Origin: Kryptolebias marmoratus
Lineage: Eukaryota > Chordata > Actinopteri > Cyprinodontiformes > Rivulidae
DNA: 64,000 bases
Direction: 5' to 3'
Assembly: GCF_001649575.2 (NCBI RefSeq)
Contig: NC_051451.1
Coordinates: 26,159,993-26,223,992, forward strand
In this document: piece by piece, positions 22,366 to 35,793 of the stretch
How the letters are laid out: each line of letters starts with the position of its first letter
Position numbering within the stretch: the stretch's first letter is position 1
Translations under genes and position numbers: made by a program
Notes under the pieces: generated by a model
The model's input: the letters and a program-made list of their open reading frames with translations, nothing else
Databases searched by the model: none
What the model was told of the DNA's origin: nothing

Positions 22366-25300
22366 GTAAAGAACTTTATAAAGTCAGATTTCTTCCCTGT
22401 CCTGCTGTGGTTTAACATCACATCACTGCGTTTAAACCAAACCCAAACTGTCAGTGAGGTCCCAGAGGGAGGCCACAGCTCCAGTTTTAGGTTCTAGCTG
22501 AGGGAAGAGGAACATCTTTGAGTTTTGGTTTGAATTATTTGTTTCTACCACTGAGACTTATGTGGCATAACTGTTAAAGGATCCATTTTATTTCCCAGAG
22601 AGGCTGAAGGACCTCCTCCAGACAGCCTAAAGAAGGAAAAAGACTCATAAACCTATAAGCTGCAGCTCCCTGGGGTCTCATTATGTTCAAGGGATAATTC
22701 AGCCATTTTAAAGTGGGGTTCTGTTGAAGAACGACAGCGACTGATGGGCTAACGGCTAGTCCAAACCCAGACCAGAACAGCTCCAAACTTCAAGGCTTTG
22801 TAGCGGTTCATGCAAACTGATCTGTGAGCCTTTAAAGCTGACAGTTCTGTGGTTAATTGTCAAGTTAAACAGCAGCAGCAGCTAGATGTAGCACTTCCTG
22901 TGTAGCCTGGCGGACTCCAGCCTGGAATATCTTTTTATTTCTGTTTTTGAAGTTTTTGAAATTGGAGATGGTTTCAAATGACGAAACCTGCTCTGGAAAT
23001 CCATCTGCTCCGTAGACGGTGTACTAAATATAGATCTCTGACCAGAACCGGGAAGTTGAAGCCGGAACCAGCTTCCCCGTCAGCTGGTACGCGCATTAAG
23101 CCCCGCCCCTTCCATGTAAGCGAATGGAGCGCTGCCCTTTGTTAAAAAATAAAAAGACACCTCGGATATTTCTTTCAGGCTTACCTGCACGCTGAAACGT
23201 TCGTTTCTTTAACGCGTTTAGTTGTAATTAGTTAAGTCGTGTTCTAAAAGAAGGTCATGTGACAGCATGGCAGTAGGCGGGGCTTAAAGCAAGGAATGCT
23301 CAAAAGAATAGGCCTTAATTTATGTTTTATTAAGTCTTTATAAAGTTATACGTCACTTCCCTTTAATAAATAGGGCTGACTCCAACAGTTAAGAGGAAAG
23401 TTTTAATTCATGGATTGTTGGGGATGACTCTCAGCTCGGTCTGTTAAAATAACCGAGTTATAGCCTTGGCGGCCATGTTGAATCGGGTTGACTCCAAGAG
23501 TTAAACTGTTGGCGATGAAATCGTTACTTTCTGTGGGTTTCACTGAAATTCGTACAGTTTGGTTCAAGAGATATTTTGCTAACAGTGCGTTGATGTTTGC
23601 TCCCACGCCGCCCGGCTGGATTCGGACCGTGCGACCACACAGGAAGTGGAGCCGTTTACTTATTAAAGCTGAGATTCAGTCGTGGACCGTCACAGATCAC
23701 ATTTCAGCTTCCTGTTGAGTGAGACATCTTGTTTTCAGACGGGGCAAACTTTCACTTCCCCGTTTCTGCTCGAGCCGACGTTGTCGGGAGGTCTGACCTG
23801 ATGTTTGAGGTTTTATGAGACGGTGGCGGCGCTCTGGGGAGGGGCCTCTTTTATCTGCGAAGGTAAATCATCGCACCTCTTCTGGCTCTGCAAACATCAG
23901 CGACAGGCGATCGTGTCTTCCCCTTTTTTTTTCTCACGAATGTTCCTCTGATGTTCCTCTACAACGGATTAACTTTCAGAGCCAGTTCCGTTCAAGATGG
24001 CCGCCACAGCCAACTAACTTTGCTATAACTCGGTCAGTCTTACAGATAGTCTGCTGAAACTTGGCGTGGTGGACAGGTGATTTCATGAGATGTTTAATTT
24101 AAGACAGCTACAACTTTCCTCAACATACGAGGATCTTAGTTTGAAACTCTGGCATGAAAGGCGGCTGGCGATATGCATTTTGTCGAGGACTTCAAGGCTT
24201 TTGATGTCGGACTAAAAGTTGTGGTTTGAGCTTTTCGTCGTCGTTGCAGTAAATGTTTTATTTTTGTCTTCGGGCCTCTTTTTGCTTTTTGGTGTTTTCT
24301 GACGGAATTCCTGGAGAACTATTTCAGCTCCGAGCCTCACAGGAAGTCGTGAATGACGTACCACCGACACACACACACACACACACGAGCGTGAGCCCCC
24401 AGGCATTTCCTTCCCTTTTACAGGGAAAGGCGGTCTGTGTAAGTGCAGTTCTGCGGGGACACCAGGTCCTCCTTTCACTCACCGTCTGATTCCTCCGAGC
24501 GCTGTGTGTGTAGTATCCACACCAGATGGTGGATGGTGTGTTCAGTGCTCACAGAGTCAGGGGGCGTTGGGTTTCTGGCGTCTTTAATGGGACAGTGGAT
24601 GAAATCATGAGTAACTGGAGCTTTATTGTGGCGGTCCCAGTGGACAGGAAACCTCTTACTGAACAGGATCCCTCACTTTACGACACAATAGAACCTCCAC
24701 AGTGAATCTGTTATCAGAGACCCCCCCCCCCCAACGTCCCCCGCTGCGGCCATGTTTTCCACGAGCTGCAGACAGACACGTCACATCTGCTGCACTGCAA
24801 TCAGGAATACAGATAAACAGCAAACAGCAGTTTTGTTTTCCTGTTTTTATTTTCTTCAGAATCGTGCTGATCGTTCGGCTCGGTCAGGAAATGGATGCTA
24901 TGACCTTTGGTTTTAATTTTTAACTTTATTTATAAACATCTTCCCTAAAAAATAAACCGAAGTCCCTTCAGTTTTATTCACAAACTTTGTTCTCTTTGAA
25001 ATCTGCTTCAACATCTTGGCTCTATTTTTGCTTTCTTAGCTAGCCTTTGATACTTTTAGTATGGGAGAGCAGCACGGGGAGGGGGTAGCACAGCTGTACA
25101 CAAAGAGGCTGTTGATTCCCAACATGTCAGCCTTCCTCCTCCTCCTCCTCCTCCGCCGAAGCTTCACATTCTGGGTTCTAACCGAGCTCTGTCGACCCGC
25201 AGATTTAATCCCAGGTAGGGAGGTTGAAATCACCTGGAAGTTTCAGGGGTGCAGCTGAAAGAGCCGAGGCAGGAGGTGTGTGGAGCTGCTTCATTTCCCT

Positions 25301-28300
25301 CATCTGTACAGGAAACCCAACAGGCCAGGGCTGGAAGGGGAAATAATTAAAGGCCTGGTATTCCTTGAAGGAAGGCACTCTGCCTTCAGCTCTCCATGTC
25401 AGAGTTTCAAACTGAAACCATCCTGTCCTGAGAAAGTTAACCTTCCTGGTCAAACCTCGTTAAAGACATTATGCAGGACCTTATGTGATATTGTGACACT
25501 CAATGTATGAGTTGGACTCTTTGCTACGACCACACTAAACTTTAGCTCAGTGTCTGTAACATTGACTGAGTTATAGCCGTTGTTGTGGTAGCCATCTTGA
25601 ATCAGATGCATCCAGGGATCAATAAATCCAGTTTTACTAAAAGCTGTAGGCTGAGGTTAGCCATTTTCCCACTAAATAAGAATGTGTCAACATAATAACT
25701 GACATTCGTAGCATTGGGTTTAAAGAACAACAGCAAATAATAAAAAAAACAAGCCTTAAGCCTCTTTTCAGTTCGTAACAAAACTCTTGTCATGTTTGCT
25801 GCTTAGATTATTGTGTCTGGAGCAGAAGATAAACAAACTCAAATGAAAGCCCAGAAAACATTTTTCCACACAGAGAGAGAGGCGTATCTCAGCTGAAATA
25901 CGACTTTGGTATTTCCCAACAGCTGGAGCAGAACTGTGAGAAATATCACAGCTGCATCGCTTCTGTTTTTCATTTTGTTAGGGATGCTGGATTTAAGGCT
26001 GGTGGCCATCCAGTTCTTCTACATTTCTGAAAGTTTTCCGCTCTTCTGTCACCTTTTCCTGCCTCAGTCCGTCCTGACACTTTATCTGCGTGTCGTCCAG
26101 CTTAACGCTTAATCTCCGCTTCAACAGGTGGCAAAGCGTCAGGGACAGCTGGCCGTAAGAGGCTCCACCGAAGACCAGGGTACGTGAGAGGAGAGCAGAC
26201 CAGACTGCAGTGCACTGCTAATGGTCAGGAGGAGGAGGAGGAGGAGGAGGAGGAAGAGGAGGAGGACAGAAAATCTGGACGTCACACTGAGGCAACAACT
26301 CCTCCCGATAAAGTGTCCTTAACGAATCAGCAGCACTGCAGTAACCCCCTGTGTAGCACCTTTATTAGTAAAAACATTCCTTGTTCTGTCAGCCATCTTT
26401 GTTCCACAGCTGACAGAACCTCGGCCCGTTTGTCTCAGTCCTCAGAACTCAGGTCGAGTCCGAGCCCTGGCCGTCAGTCTTCTCCGGAGGACTCCTTTAA
26501 CTCCAGTTTCAGTTTCATCCAGCAGTCTTTGAGCTGCAGCCAGAGGTCAAACACAGCCGCCACACGAAACCCGTCCTCGTTCTCCACTGAGCAGTCCACT
26601 CCCGTCCAATCGCTGCCGTCCTCCGCCCGGGTCAGCCAGCTCCAGAAAGAGGAGCAGGAAACGTCCCAGCTGCCCGACTGTGAGACCCAGTCCTGCCTGT
26701 CGGTGGACTCGGACACCGCCTCGGCCTCCTCCGTCACCTCCGGCTACGAGAGCGCCACGCCGGCCTCGGAGGGCTGGGACAGCCTGGTGAAGAGGTACGA
26801 GGGCATGCTTCAGGACTGCCTCCAGAACAACCGCACCTACGCCACGGTGGGTATGACTGTCCTCCGGTGTGGTAATAAAACACCAAAACACATCGTCTGT
26901 TTTTATGAGCACAAATAAACGAGGAAGATTTATTCACCCTGACATAAAGCCCAAAAACAAAACAAGAAAACCTTCTGAATTCTCCAAAGTTTAGTGTTAT
27001 TCATGAACATCTTCTTCAGGTGGGCTGTCACAGGTCTGCAGCTGTTGGCAACTAAACTAAAATTGTGAGAAAGTCCTGACTCCGTGCGGCCACGCGGTGT
27101 TTTAAAAATCAGGCGTGCACAGCTTGTTAAAACTGCTCATGGCACAGAATTGTCTTTTGCTGGCAACAGAATAACGTGCACGACAAAGAGTGCAGTTTTG
27201 GAAGCTCTGCACACAAAAACAGGTCATGGTTTTTAAAAAACTTGCTGCAGAAATTGTTGTTGTCCGATTCACCGGAGGTAAACACCAGACGATTCACTGC
27301 AACTGAAAACTTGCAGATTTTCTCCCAGTTTTGAGTCGGCAACCTTTATAGTCACTTGGAGCAAAAGTTGTCCTTTCTGGTGGTATTTAAGGCCATGATT
27401 GGCTGTGATTTTCAAATAAATGCATATTCTGACCTGAAACCTCAGTTTGGCAGTTTTTTGATTGACTTTTTTTGTTGCAGCTGCTTCATATTTAGAATAA
27501 AGACAAGTTTGTTGACTTTGGGGGTAAGTTTTGTAAAAAAGCAGAATTTTTAGGAGTATTTATCTGTTAATTATTTGGTGCATGACAAACTTTTACTAAA
27601 AGTTATTCAGAACAAATACTGAGCTTTTCCGTCTTGTGTTGAATATTTGAGCTGAAGAAGCTAAAAGTCGCTCAGTTTTCAGTCAGACGAGCTGAAATAT
27701 GACGCAATCCTTTGGCCTTTTGGTGAAACGAGGGTCATTGCTCTCACACTGGACTCACCGCTCTGTCCTCTGTCTCTTCGAAGATCGAGTCCATAATGTT
27801 GAAGCTGCAGAGACTCCAGCAGAAAGCCATCCTGGACGACGACTACGACGCCGGTAAACTTTGAGTTAAAGGCAGAGTGATCCCAAACTTAGAACTGGAA
27901 TCTGTTTTTATTTTTATGTTACAAATGATCCCACGCAACAAAACTCAGAGTATGTTGCGTTGTAACTCTTTGTGCCATATTTGTGTTTGATGCTGTTGAT
28001 TAGCTGTGGCAACCATCTTAAATAGGATTGACTCCAAAGGTTAATCAGTTGATTAATTAATTCTGCAGGTTTCATTAAAATTAAAATGGTTCTTGAGATA
28101 TTTTGCTGACACTACAGACAAACTAATGTTTTTTTTTGCCAGATGTAGACCATATATTCTGTTTTCTTACAGTTTCCTGTAAGCTTACATGAAAGCAAAC
28201 ATAAAACACGGCTAAAAAGTGAAAAAACGCCACGTTTTTTCACTTTTTAGCCGTCAAATAAAAGGTAAAAATTCAGTTTTTCCAAAGAAGCCAAAAGGAA

Positions 28301-31300
28301 CATCTTTAAATGAAATGTCCAAAGTTTCTTTCTGATGATGTTTTATTCAGATGTACATTTTAAATCCACATCGTTATCACATTTTGTTAAGTGTGCTTCC
28401 TGAGCTCAGTGCATATAGAGTAGTTAGTATTTAGTAGATATTGGAGCGTATCGCAGCGTTCTGCAGACACGTCAGAAGGAACCAGATGTTTCTGAGTGCC
28501 GATGAATCCGTGTGTGTGTTTGCTTTCAGCTGAGCGCTTCGGGAAAAAGCTGGAGGAGCTGTGCAGGGAGCGTGGCGCTCTCCGGCTGGGTTTACCCTCC
28601 AGACAGCCCAGCGTGGCTCAGTTCCTGCAGAGGCTCCGACAGGTGGTGCACGGCGCCCTCCAGAGGACAGACTGCGGCCAGCGCAGGTCAGACTTCATTC
28701 ACCTCTTTGCTCTTTGCTCCAGACAGAACATTTTGTTTTATTGGCGTATCTGCTATGATGATACATCGTGGACAAAATAAGAAAACCCAGCCCTCTTTGG
28801 AGCTCGACAGCTCAGAGATACGTCACAGAAAAACCATCATTCAACGTTTAAACGGGGCGCAGAAAGTTGAACGTTAAAGGACTGACCTGGCATTTTAATA
28901 TCTTTAAAGGTTTTTAGACAATTGCAGTTTAATGTTCAGATTTTTCCTCAGAATATTTTACTGACAACTGTTCAACTTTTGCAAACAAACTCTTCTTATT
29001 CCCACAGCTTTTCTTGGCACATCTTACCTCAAACTGTAGCCATTTTTGTCTTCTTTCTCTCACCTCTGCAGGACTTACTGTTTCCTCCTAAACCCTCTCT
29101 GAATACAGAGTTCACCCCAAGCTTCTGCAGACTTCAGTTATATTGTAGCTCAAAATAATCCCTTTAAAAACAGGAAGTGACGGCGCTTTTTAACTCGCCG
29201 TATCTCCTTCATAAAACACTTCAGAAACATAAAAGTTAACGTGTGCGACTGTCAGAGTCTAAGATCCGACTTGTAGTTTTTACACAGCGTCTGTTTAATC
29301 GAGGCTTACTTTTCAGTCTGTTTCTGTCTGCCTCTCATGGACTTGGCAGTCAGGGAGTGACACACTGGCGTGCGGTTACCATGGCACCATTCAGTGCAGT
29401 TCATGCATCAGATTGTTGTCGTTTATTTGTTTTTAGTCTTTTATTTTGTTTTGCTCTGTCGTCCTGCAGAACGTCCTCAGAAAGTTTCTGGTTTTGTTTT
29501 TATTTTTATTTCTCTGAGCTTCGAGGCACGGCGCTCAGAAATAGCTCGTGCGACAGGAAAAGGGAAAGCGGGTGTGCCCCCCCCCGTCCTGAACAAACGC
29601 CACCGAAAGCTTTTGAAGCTGTGTTGAGTAGATCACACGTTTAATCGCCCGCCAACACAAACCTCCACCGATGTTTCCCGCTGATATGCTGCATTAGATG
29701 GCAGCAGCGCGTTCCACGTCTTATATGATGTTATTTTCATGGCTCGTTTACAGGGAGGGGGCGGAGCCAGACGCCGTGGAACGATCCGACCCGTCTCAGG
29801 GTCCGCTGCAGCGAAGAGACGGTTTGATTCAAGAGAAACGGCAGGTGGAGGTAAACTCAGCTGTTGGGTCAAATATCCACCATGTTTAATAAAATATAAC
29901 CAGAAACTGTAAATATATTCTTCACTCAGTGAATGTGGCTCGTTAAAACTCTCAGACCAGACGTGGGCGGCATTAATCAGAGAGGTTAAAGGTTAAAGGT
30001 CACCATGAAGCAGCTACAGAAGGTTCACTCAGAGAAATAATCAGTAAGCTTTTGTTTTAAAAACACGTCCGTCAGAAACAAGGTGTTTAATATCTGCAAT
30101 GTTTCATCCACCATTAAAAGGTGTCTGTTAGCAAAATATCTCCTGAACCTCTGGATGAAGTTCAATGAAACTAATCACTAATCACCGATTTAAGATGGTC
30201 ATCCTCAACACATATTCTTAGCGCTGTCACTATAACCTGACTTGGTTAGCGTGAAAGGCAGCGGGCGATATGCATTCCTTTAAAACAATGCAAGGCTTTA
30301 AATTGCACAATGTTTTGTCACGATTGTAGTTTAAGGACCTAAGATGGCAGCAGACAGGCAGGTTTAGCTCTAAAAGCTAAAACGAAAACCAGAGCAGGCT
30401 GTAAAGGACAGGAAACACAAGAAAACCACGGCTAAAAGTTCTGGGGGGTCATTAATGAATGAGAGCAACAGGTGTGCTGAATGATGGGAGCTGAGGGAAA
30501 AAAATGGTCAAAGAAATCTGCCAGGATTAAAAAACAGAAACACAAGAACCTAATATTCATCAGGAAAACAACCAAAACACCACAACAGAAAATATTTGAA
30601 ACATTCTTTACAACTAAAGTTGATTTGATTCGAATCGAAATGTGAAACTAGGTCGGAGGTTCTTGAGTCGTTTAAAGTCTTAACAAACCCAGAGTCAAAC
30701 AGAGACGTTTTAAAATCATTCTGCGGCTAAAGAGATCGATTTTGGCTCGAGGAACGAAAACAAGCTTTAAACTTGGAGAGGAAGCTGCAAAAATGAGCTC
30801 CAGGACGTGAGGCTGTGGATGATTCACCAACGATGGTCCTTTTTAATAAGGTTTTGCATCTTTTAAGTGGTAAAAATCGATCTGAATTCCAGCAAGTCCT
30901 TTAAAACACATCTGACTTCAGATATTCCTGAATGAATCAGCTGCCGTCTTGGTCTTGTCGGCGCAGGAGGACATGGCGGCGCTGCAGCGGAGGCTGGCGG
31001 AGCTGCAGGAGCGCAGCCGCCTCCTGGAGCAGCAGATCCAGCAGGAGGAGCAGCAGCTGGAGGCCGAGGAGCTGGAGGCCTCCGTGCTGCGCAGCTGCAC
31101 CCCGCCGCAGCTCCGGGACCTGAGCCGGACCCTGCAGGACCTTGTCACGTCTGAGAACCGCTCGCTGATCTCCGTCTGCCCTCCGCCGTCTACACTCAGG
31201 TCAGAGTCGCACCCGAGCCGAAGGTTTCTGACCAGGAAGTTCACATCTATATTGATTTATAGTCCAGCAACGTCAGGAAACACAAGAATATATCTGCAAA

Positions 31301-34300
31301 AAAGAAAAGACACTCAGGAGAGTCTGGAGAAAGATTTACAGATTTTATTGTCGCTGAGAGTCGACCTCAGGATAATAAATTTAATGCACAGGTTTGAAAA
31401 CTAAAGCATCAAACTGCCTTGAAGGTTGTTGCCTGACACCAAAAGGCCTGTGTCTGTTAGCAAAATATCTCATGAACCACTGGACAGACCCTCCAGGATT
31501 TTGCGATGTTGCAACTATTAACGCAAAATCAAGCAAACCCCGCAAAATCGCAATTTTTTGCAACTTTGTCCAAAACACTGCAACTTCAACCCAATATTTA
31601 TTGTTTCTAAAGTGATTCGCCACCGTTTCTGCGGTCTAGTCTCTTCTTTGTGGGTTTGTGTCGTGTGGAATACAAAATAACCCCAAATAACTCAGGAAGA
31701 AGACACGTGACGTCACTTCCTGTTAACATCAGAATGCCGGGAGCGTGCAGGAGCAGCGACCGAAGCCAAAATGTGCACTAATGCTTCACATTTGCCCACA
31801 AAGATTTCAGCAAACCAGTTTCCTCCCCAGCTGCAGCTGTTTTGCACGTCCTGCAGTGTAATCATGGAACATAAATGCATCGACAAACACTTTGTGTCTG
31901 CAAAACATGTGAGGAGAGCTGCAGACCAGGGACAATCCAGAAATGCTCATGAATGTCAGTTTAGAAGCTATAAGTTCTCAAATAAAGCACCTTTTGAGAA
32001 TGTCAATGTTTGTTGGGATTATCTTACGAAACTAGGAAGTATTTTAAATCGCAACTTTTCATCGCAAGTTTTAGGAAAATGCCCCGCGAAATCAGGCATT
32101 TTAGTCGCAACAATCACAAAAAATGCCCGCGAAATCCTGGAGGGATTGACTGGACAGATTTGAATGAAACTTTCAGGAAGTAATCATTGGATGTGCATCT
32201 GCGAATCAACTCGATTAAAATGGCCGCTGCAGCCAACCTGAAATGTGGTGTGGTAGTAGCTGAGAGATGAGGTAAATTTAGATGCATGAAGTTATTTTTC
32301 AAGGTTTGACCAAACGGCTCTGGACGCCATCATTACATCAGCTTGAATATCACGGGAAGGTTGTTCAGATTTGTTCTCGGTCCCGGTCCGACTCAAGGTG
32401 ACCGAGTCGCGCCTGATGGATTTTATGCTCCTAATTAATTTCCGTCTCCGCCACCATATAATGCGACCTTACTGCTTGGTCCTGTTTGCGTGTTTGTGCA
32501 GACATGCAGCAGCAACGTCACTGATGTGACCTTTCCCCTGAAAACAGGAAGTAATCGTCCTGACAGAGATGTTATAAAAACACCTCTTTAACTTTTAAAT
32601 AATTGTGGTGATAAAGCTTCATAAATTACAGATCAGAAGTCAACTGAAGGGTACATTTAAAGATGTCCTCTCTGATGTATAATAAAATATTCTTTTCATT
32701 CGGTTCACGAGTTTAAAACTAAGATCTGATGAAGAGAAATGACGAAGTTACGGCCATTTTCATTGATGTATGTGTGTGTAGATATATATTTGGTTAATAT
32801 ATATGTATGTATGTATATATATATATATATACATACATATGTGTATTTGTATATGTGTAGATGTGCATTGCTGCAGTAAAATGCAAATTTCCCCATCGTG
32901 GGATCAATAAAGTTTATCTTATCTTATTTTGGTGAAATCTTTAAAATAATGTGAGATCTCCTGCAGCATACTGAGATGACCCTCAGCTACTACCACATAA
33001 CATCTGATTTTAAAGAGCTGAAAATAAAAAAAAAAACTACATCTCGCAGGCAGCAGCTGCTTTCAGGTACAACAGAGCGGGGAATAAAGGTATAAATATT
33101 TACTTCCTGTGTGTGAGAATCTGATTGCAAAACTCTGAGAGCTTGTTTTTATTAACTTATCAGTAGAATATTTAAGATTTACACAGTTAAAAAAAGGGAG
33201 TTTTGCCTTCAGGTAAACCGATCTGTTATTATTCAAGGTATCAAAATAAACTTTTGGGGTTTTAACCTTTTTCAAAATAAAAAATGAAATGATTTTATTT
33301 TGAAATTCCCGCACAAACTGATCACCGTTTGAAACAATTTTCTCTGTGTTTCAGACTCCAGGAGCAGGAACAGACCCTGAATCTGTCCATCAAGGAAGCT
33401 ACGGCTAAAGTAAGTCACCTGAGAGGTTCCTTTAAAGGGATAGTTCAGATCATTTGAAGTGGGGTTCCGGGGAAAGGTTGTGAGCAGTTAATATCTTACC
33501 TGTTGTAGATGGCTCTTTAAGAAACAAGCTAACGGCTGGTCTGCATGCAGCCAAGACCCATCTTTAAAACTTCAGACCAGTTAAAATGTTGAGTTGTAGC
33601 TATTTTTGTGTTGGCTAAGCTCTTTTAGCCGTGGTGGCCATCTTGGATTGGGTTGACAGCAGTTACAGATGGAAAGCCAGTGATTATTTCCCGAGTTTCA
33701 TTAAAATACATGATCACGGGGAAAAGGAGTGAAAGTCTTTGTTTCAGCATTTTTTAATTATTAAAGGAAAAGACAGGAAGTGAACAAAATGAGATAACTT
33801 TGTTTCTGACATTCCTGTGCTGTAAATTCAGGGAGAATTTATTCAATCTGACATCCTGCTGCTTCTGACTCTCTGCACGCGGCTGAGAATAGATCGCTGT
33901 TTGTCAAATCAAAACGAGCAGACGAACACAGACTCTGACATTTAGTTTGCATTTTTCAGCGCTCCGACGCGTTCTGCCTGTTCTGACTTTTCATCAGGCT
34001 CTTATTCCGTCTCCGCCGACAGGCTGGAGTGTCCTCAGTTTTGAGAAACGGAGTTTAATTCTGACTGGATTGACGAGCTGACAGCCTTCTTAAATCAGCT
34101 CTAATCTTCAGAATTTCATGGCATTTCAATCCTAATTTATTAACTTTTACATCATAACATGTTGTCTGGTTTGGAGACAGAACAAGAAGTGGCAGAGCTA
34201 GAGACGTTGAGGTTTTCCTTGAGAGGGACGAGGACGGACAGGATCAGGAATGAGGACATCAGAGGTCCAGCGCAGGTTGAAGGACTGGGAGATAAAGTTA

Positions 34301-35758
34301 GAGACGGTTTGGACGCGAGCAGAGGAGGGACAGAAGGATGTTAGAGACAAAGAGGACAGATATGGATGCAGTTAGAGAGGATATGGAGGACAGAGGACGC
34401 AGAAGACAGAGTTAGATGAAGGAGGACGACTCGCTGTGGAGAGCAATGAAGAGGGAACATCTGAAGGAAGAACAGGAAGTCGAAGACTAAATCTCTTTAA
34501 TCTTAAGAAGATCTTTGATGGCGGGTGATATGCATTCCTTTAAAAACCCACTAGGCCTTTAGTTGTTACATCTAAATCTCTGCAGCTGGAAACAGCTAAA
34601 TGTATAAGAAATAATAGTCTAAGAAGAAGAAGAACAGCAGGTGTCGGCTGCAGTTATTCTCACGCTGCTCTTTAGAAATCGCTGGATAATTCAGAAACGG
34701 CACTTCAAAGGAACGCCGGCTCTTTCACAAACTTGACATTTTCACCACTGATACTGGGGTTTCAGCTGTGATGGCGCAAATAGAAAGTTAGGTTCTTAAA
34801 TCAAATACCCACCGTGTGGAAAAAAGCCCACCTGCTGTGATAAAATGACTCCTGGCTTTAAAGTAACTCTCATTCTTTCTGTTGACTTTATGCAAACTGA
34901 CAAAAAGCCTGATGTTTTGAAATTAAATTGCCACTGTCAGAATTTCTACGTTTTTTTTAATTTTTTTATTTTTTGGAAAGGGGGGCACTTCAGAGTTGCC
35001 TTCCAGCTCTTGTTATTGTGTGAAATCAAATTATCCGAGCCTGTTTGCTGTACTTTCTGTGGGAGGAAACGTCCCCGGGGATGTTCTGCCTCTGAAATCT
35101 GCTCGACAGCCTCCCGCAAAACTGTGTCAGATTCAAGATTCATCTGTGAAAAAGTTCCTCAAAAGAAACGACTGCTTAACCGGGAGTTAATGTCGTACGA
35201 GCTGAAAGGGTTTACAGGGAAAGCATGTCGCCTGCCGATTAAGTTTTAAATTAAGATCATTTTAACCATGAAAGAACCATTATATGCAACCTGACGCAAT
35301 ATTGCAAGATCTAACACGATCTGTGAGGGCTCAGAGTGTGCATCATGAATGATTCTCAGCTACTACCACACTGAATTTCAGCTCAGAGTCTGTAAAATCC
35401 ACAGAGGTAAAGCCTGTTTTGTCTGGGTTAAGTTTTATTAGATGTAGCGGCCGTCTACTCACTGATTTCTTCCTGAAAATTTTGTTAACAGACATAGTCA
35501 TGGGCAAAAACACCATAATCTGCCTTCGCCTTTCAGTGGTGAGTGATAGTTACGGTGAAAACCCTCTTTTTTTGACCGTCTAATAGTATCCTTTATGGAG
35601 ATTTCACATTTCTCCATCTGTGACATGAAAGAAAACACTGTTTTTACAGGTTGTAGAGAAAGAAACGCATCAGCGTTGATGCTCAGCTGCGTATTCAAAG
35701 CAGGACGAGCTCAGAAGGATGTAAATAAACCTGTGAGATCTCAGAATGAGTGTCCAAA

Positions 35759-35793
<35 letters not shown>

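Larger units (their letters stand above)
22366..26127 (+). other. disc1: disc1 intron 1
   Basis: Holds repeats D (22670-22800) and F (about 22990-23290), family A copies (23412-23585, 23978-24182, 25349-25625), a CA run, a family C copy (24890-25060) and a CTC run near 25132. No coding block recognised. Confidence 0.7.
26847..28529 (+). other. disc1: disc1 introns 2 and 3 (exon 3 between)
   Basis: Intron 2 (26847-27783) shows no recognised repeat. Intron 3 (27854-28529) holds a family A fragment (27964-28120) and a near-perfect inverted repeat at 28208-28254. Confidence 0.7.
28687..30966 (+). other. disc1: disc1 introns 4 and 5 (exon 5 between)
   Basis: Intron 4 (28687-29753) holds repeat E copy 2. 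Intron 5 (29851-30966) holds a family A copy (30121-30286). No other recognised content. Confidence 0.7.

Noticed and set aside
34845..35249. 134-codon open frame in disc1 intron 7
   Set aside because: No domain recognised; overlaps the start of a family A copy.
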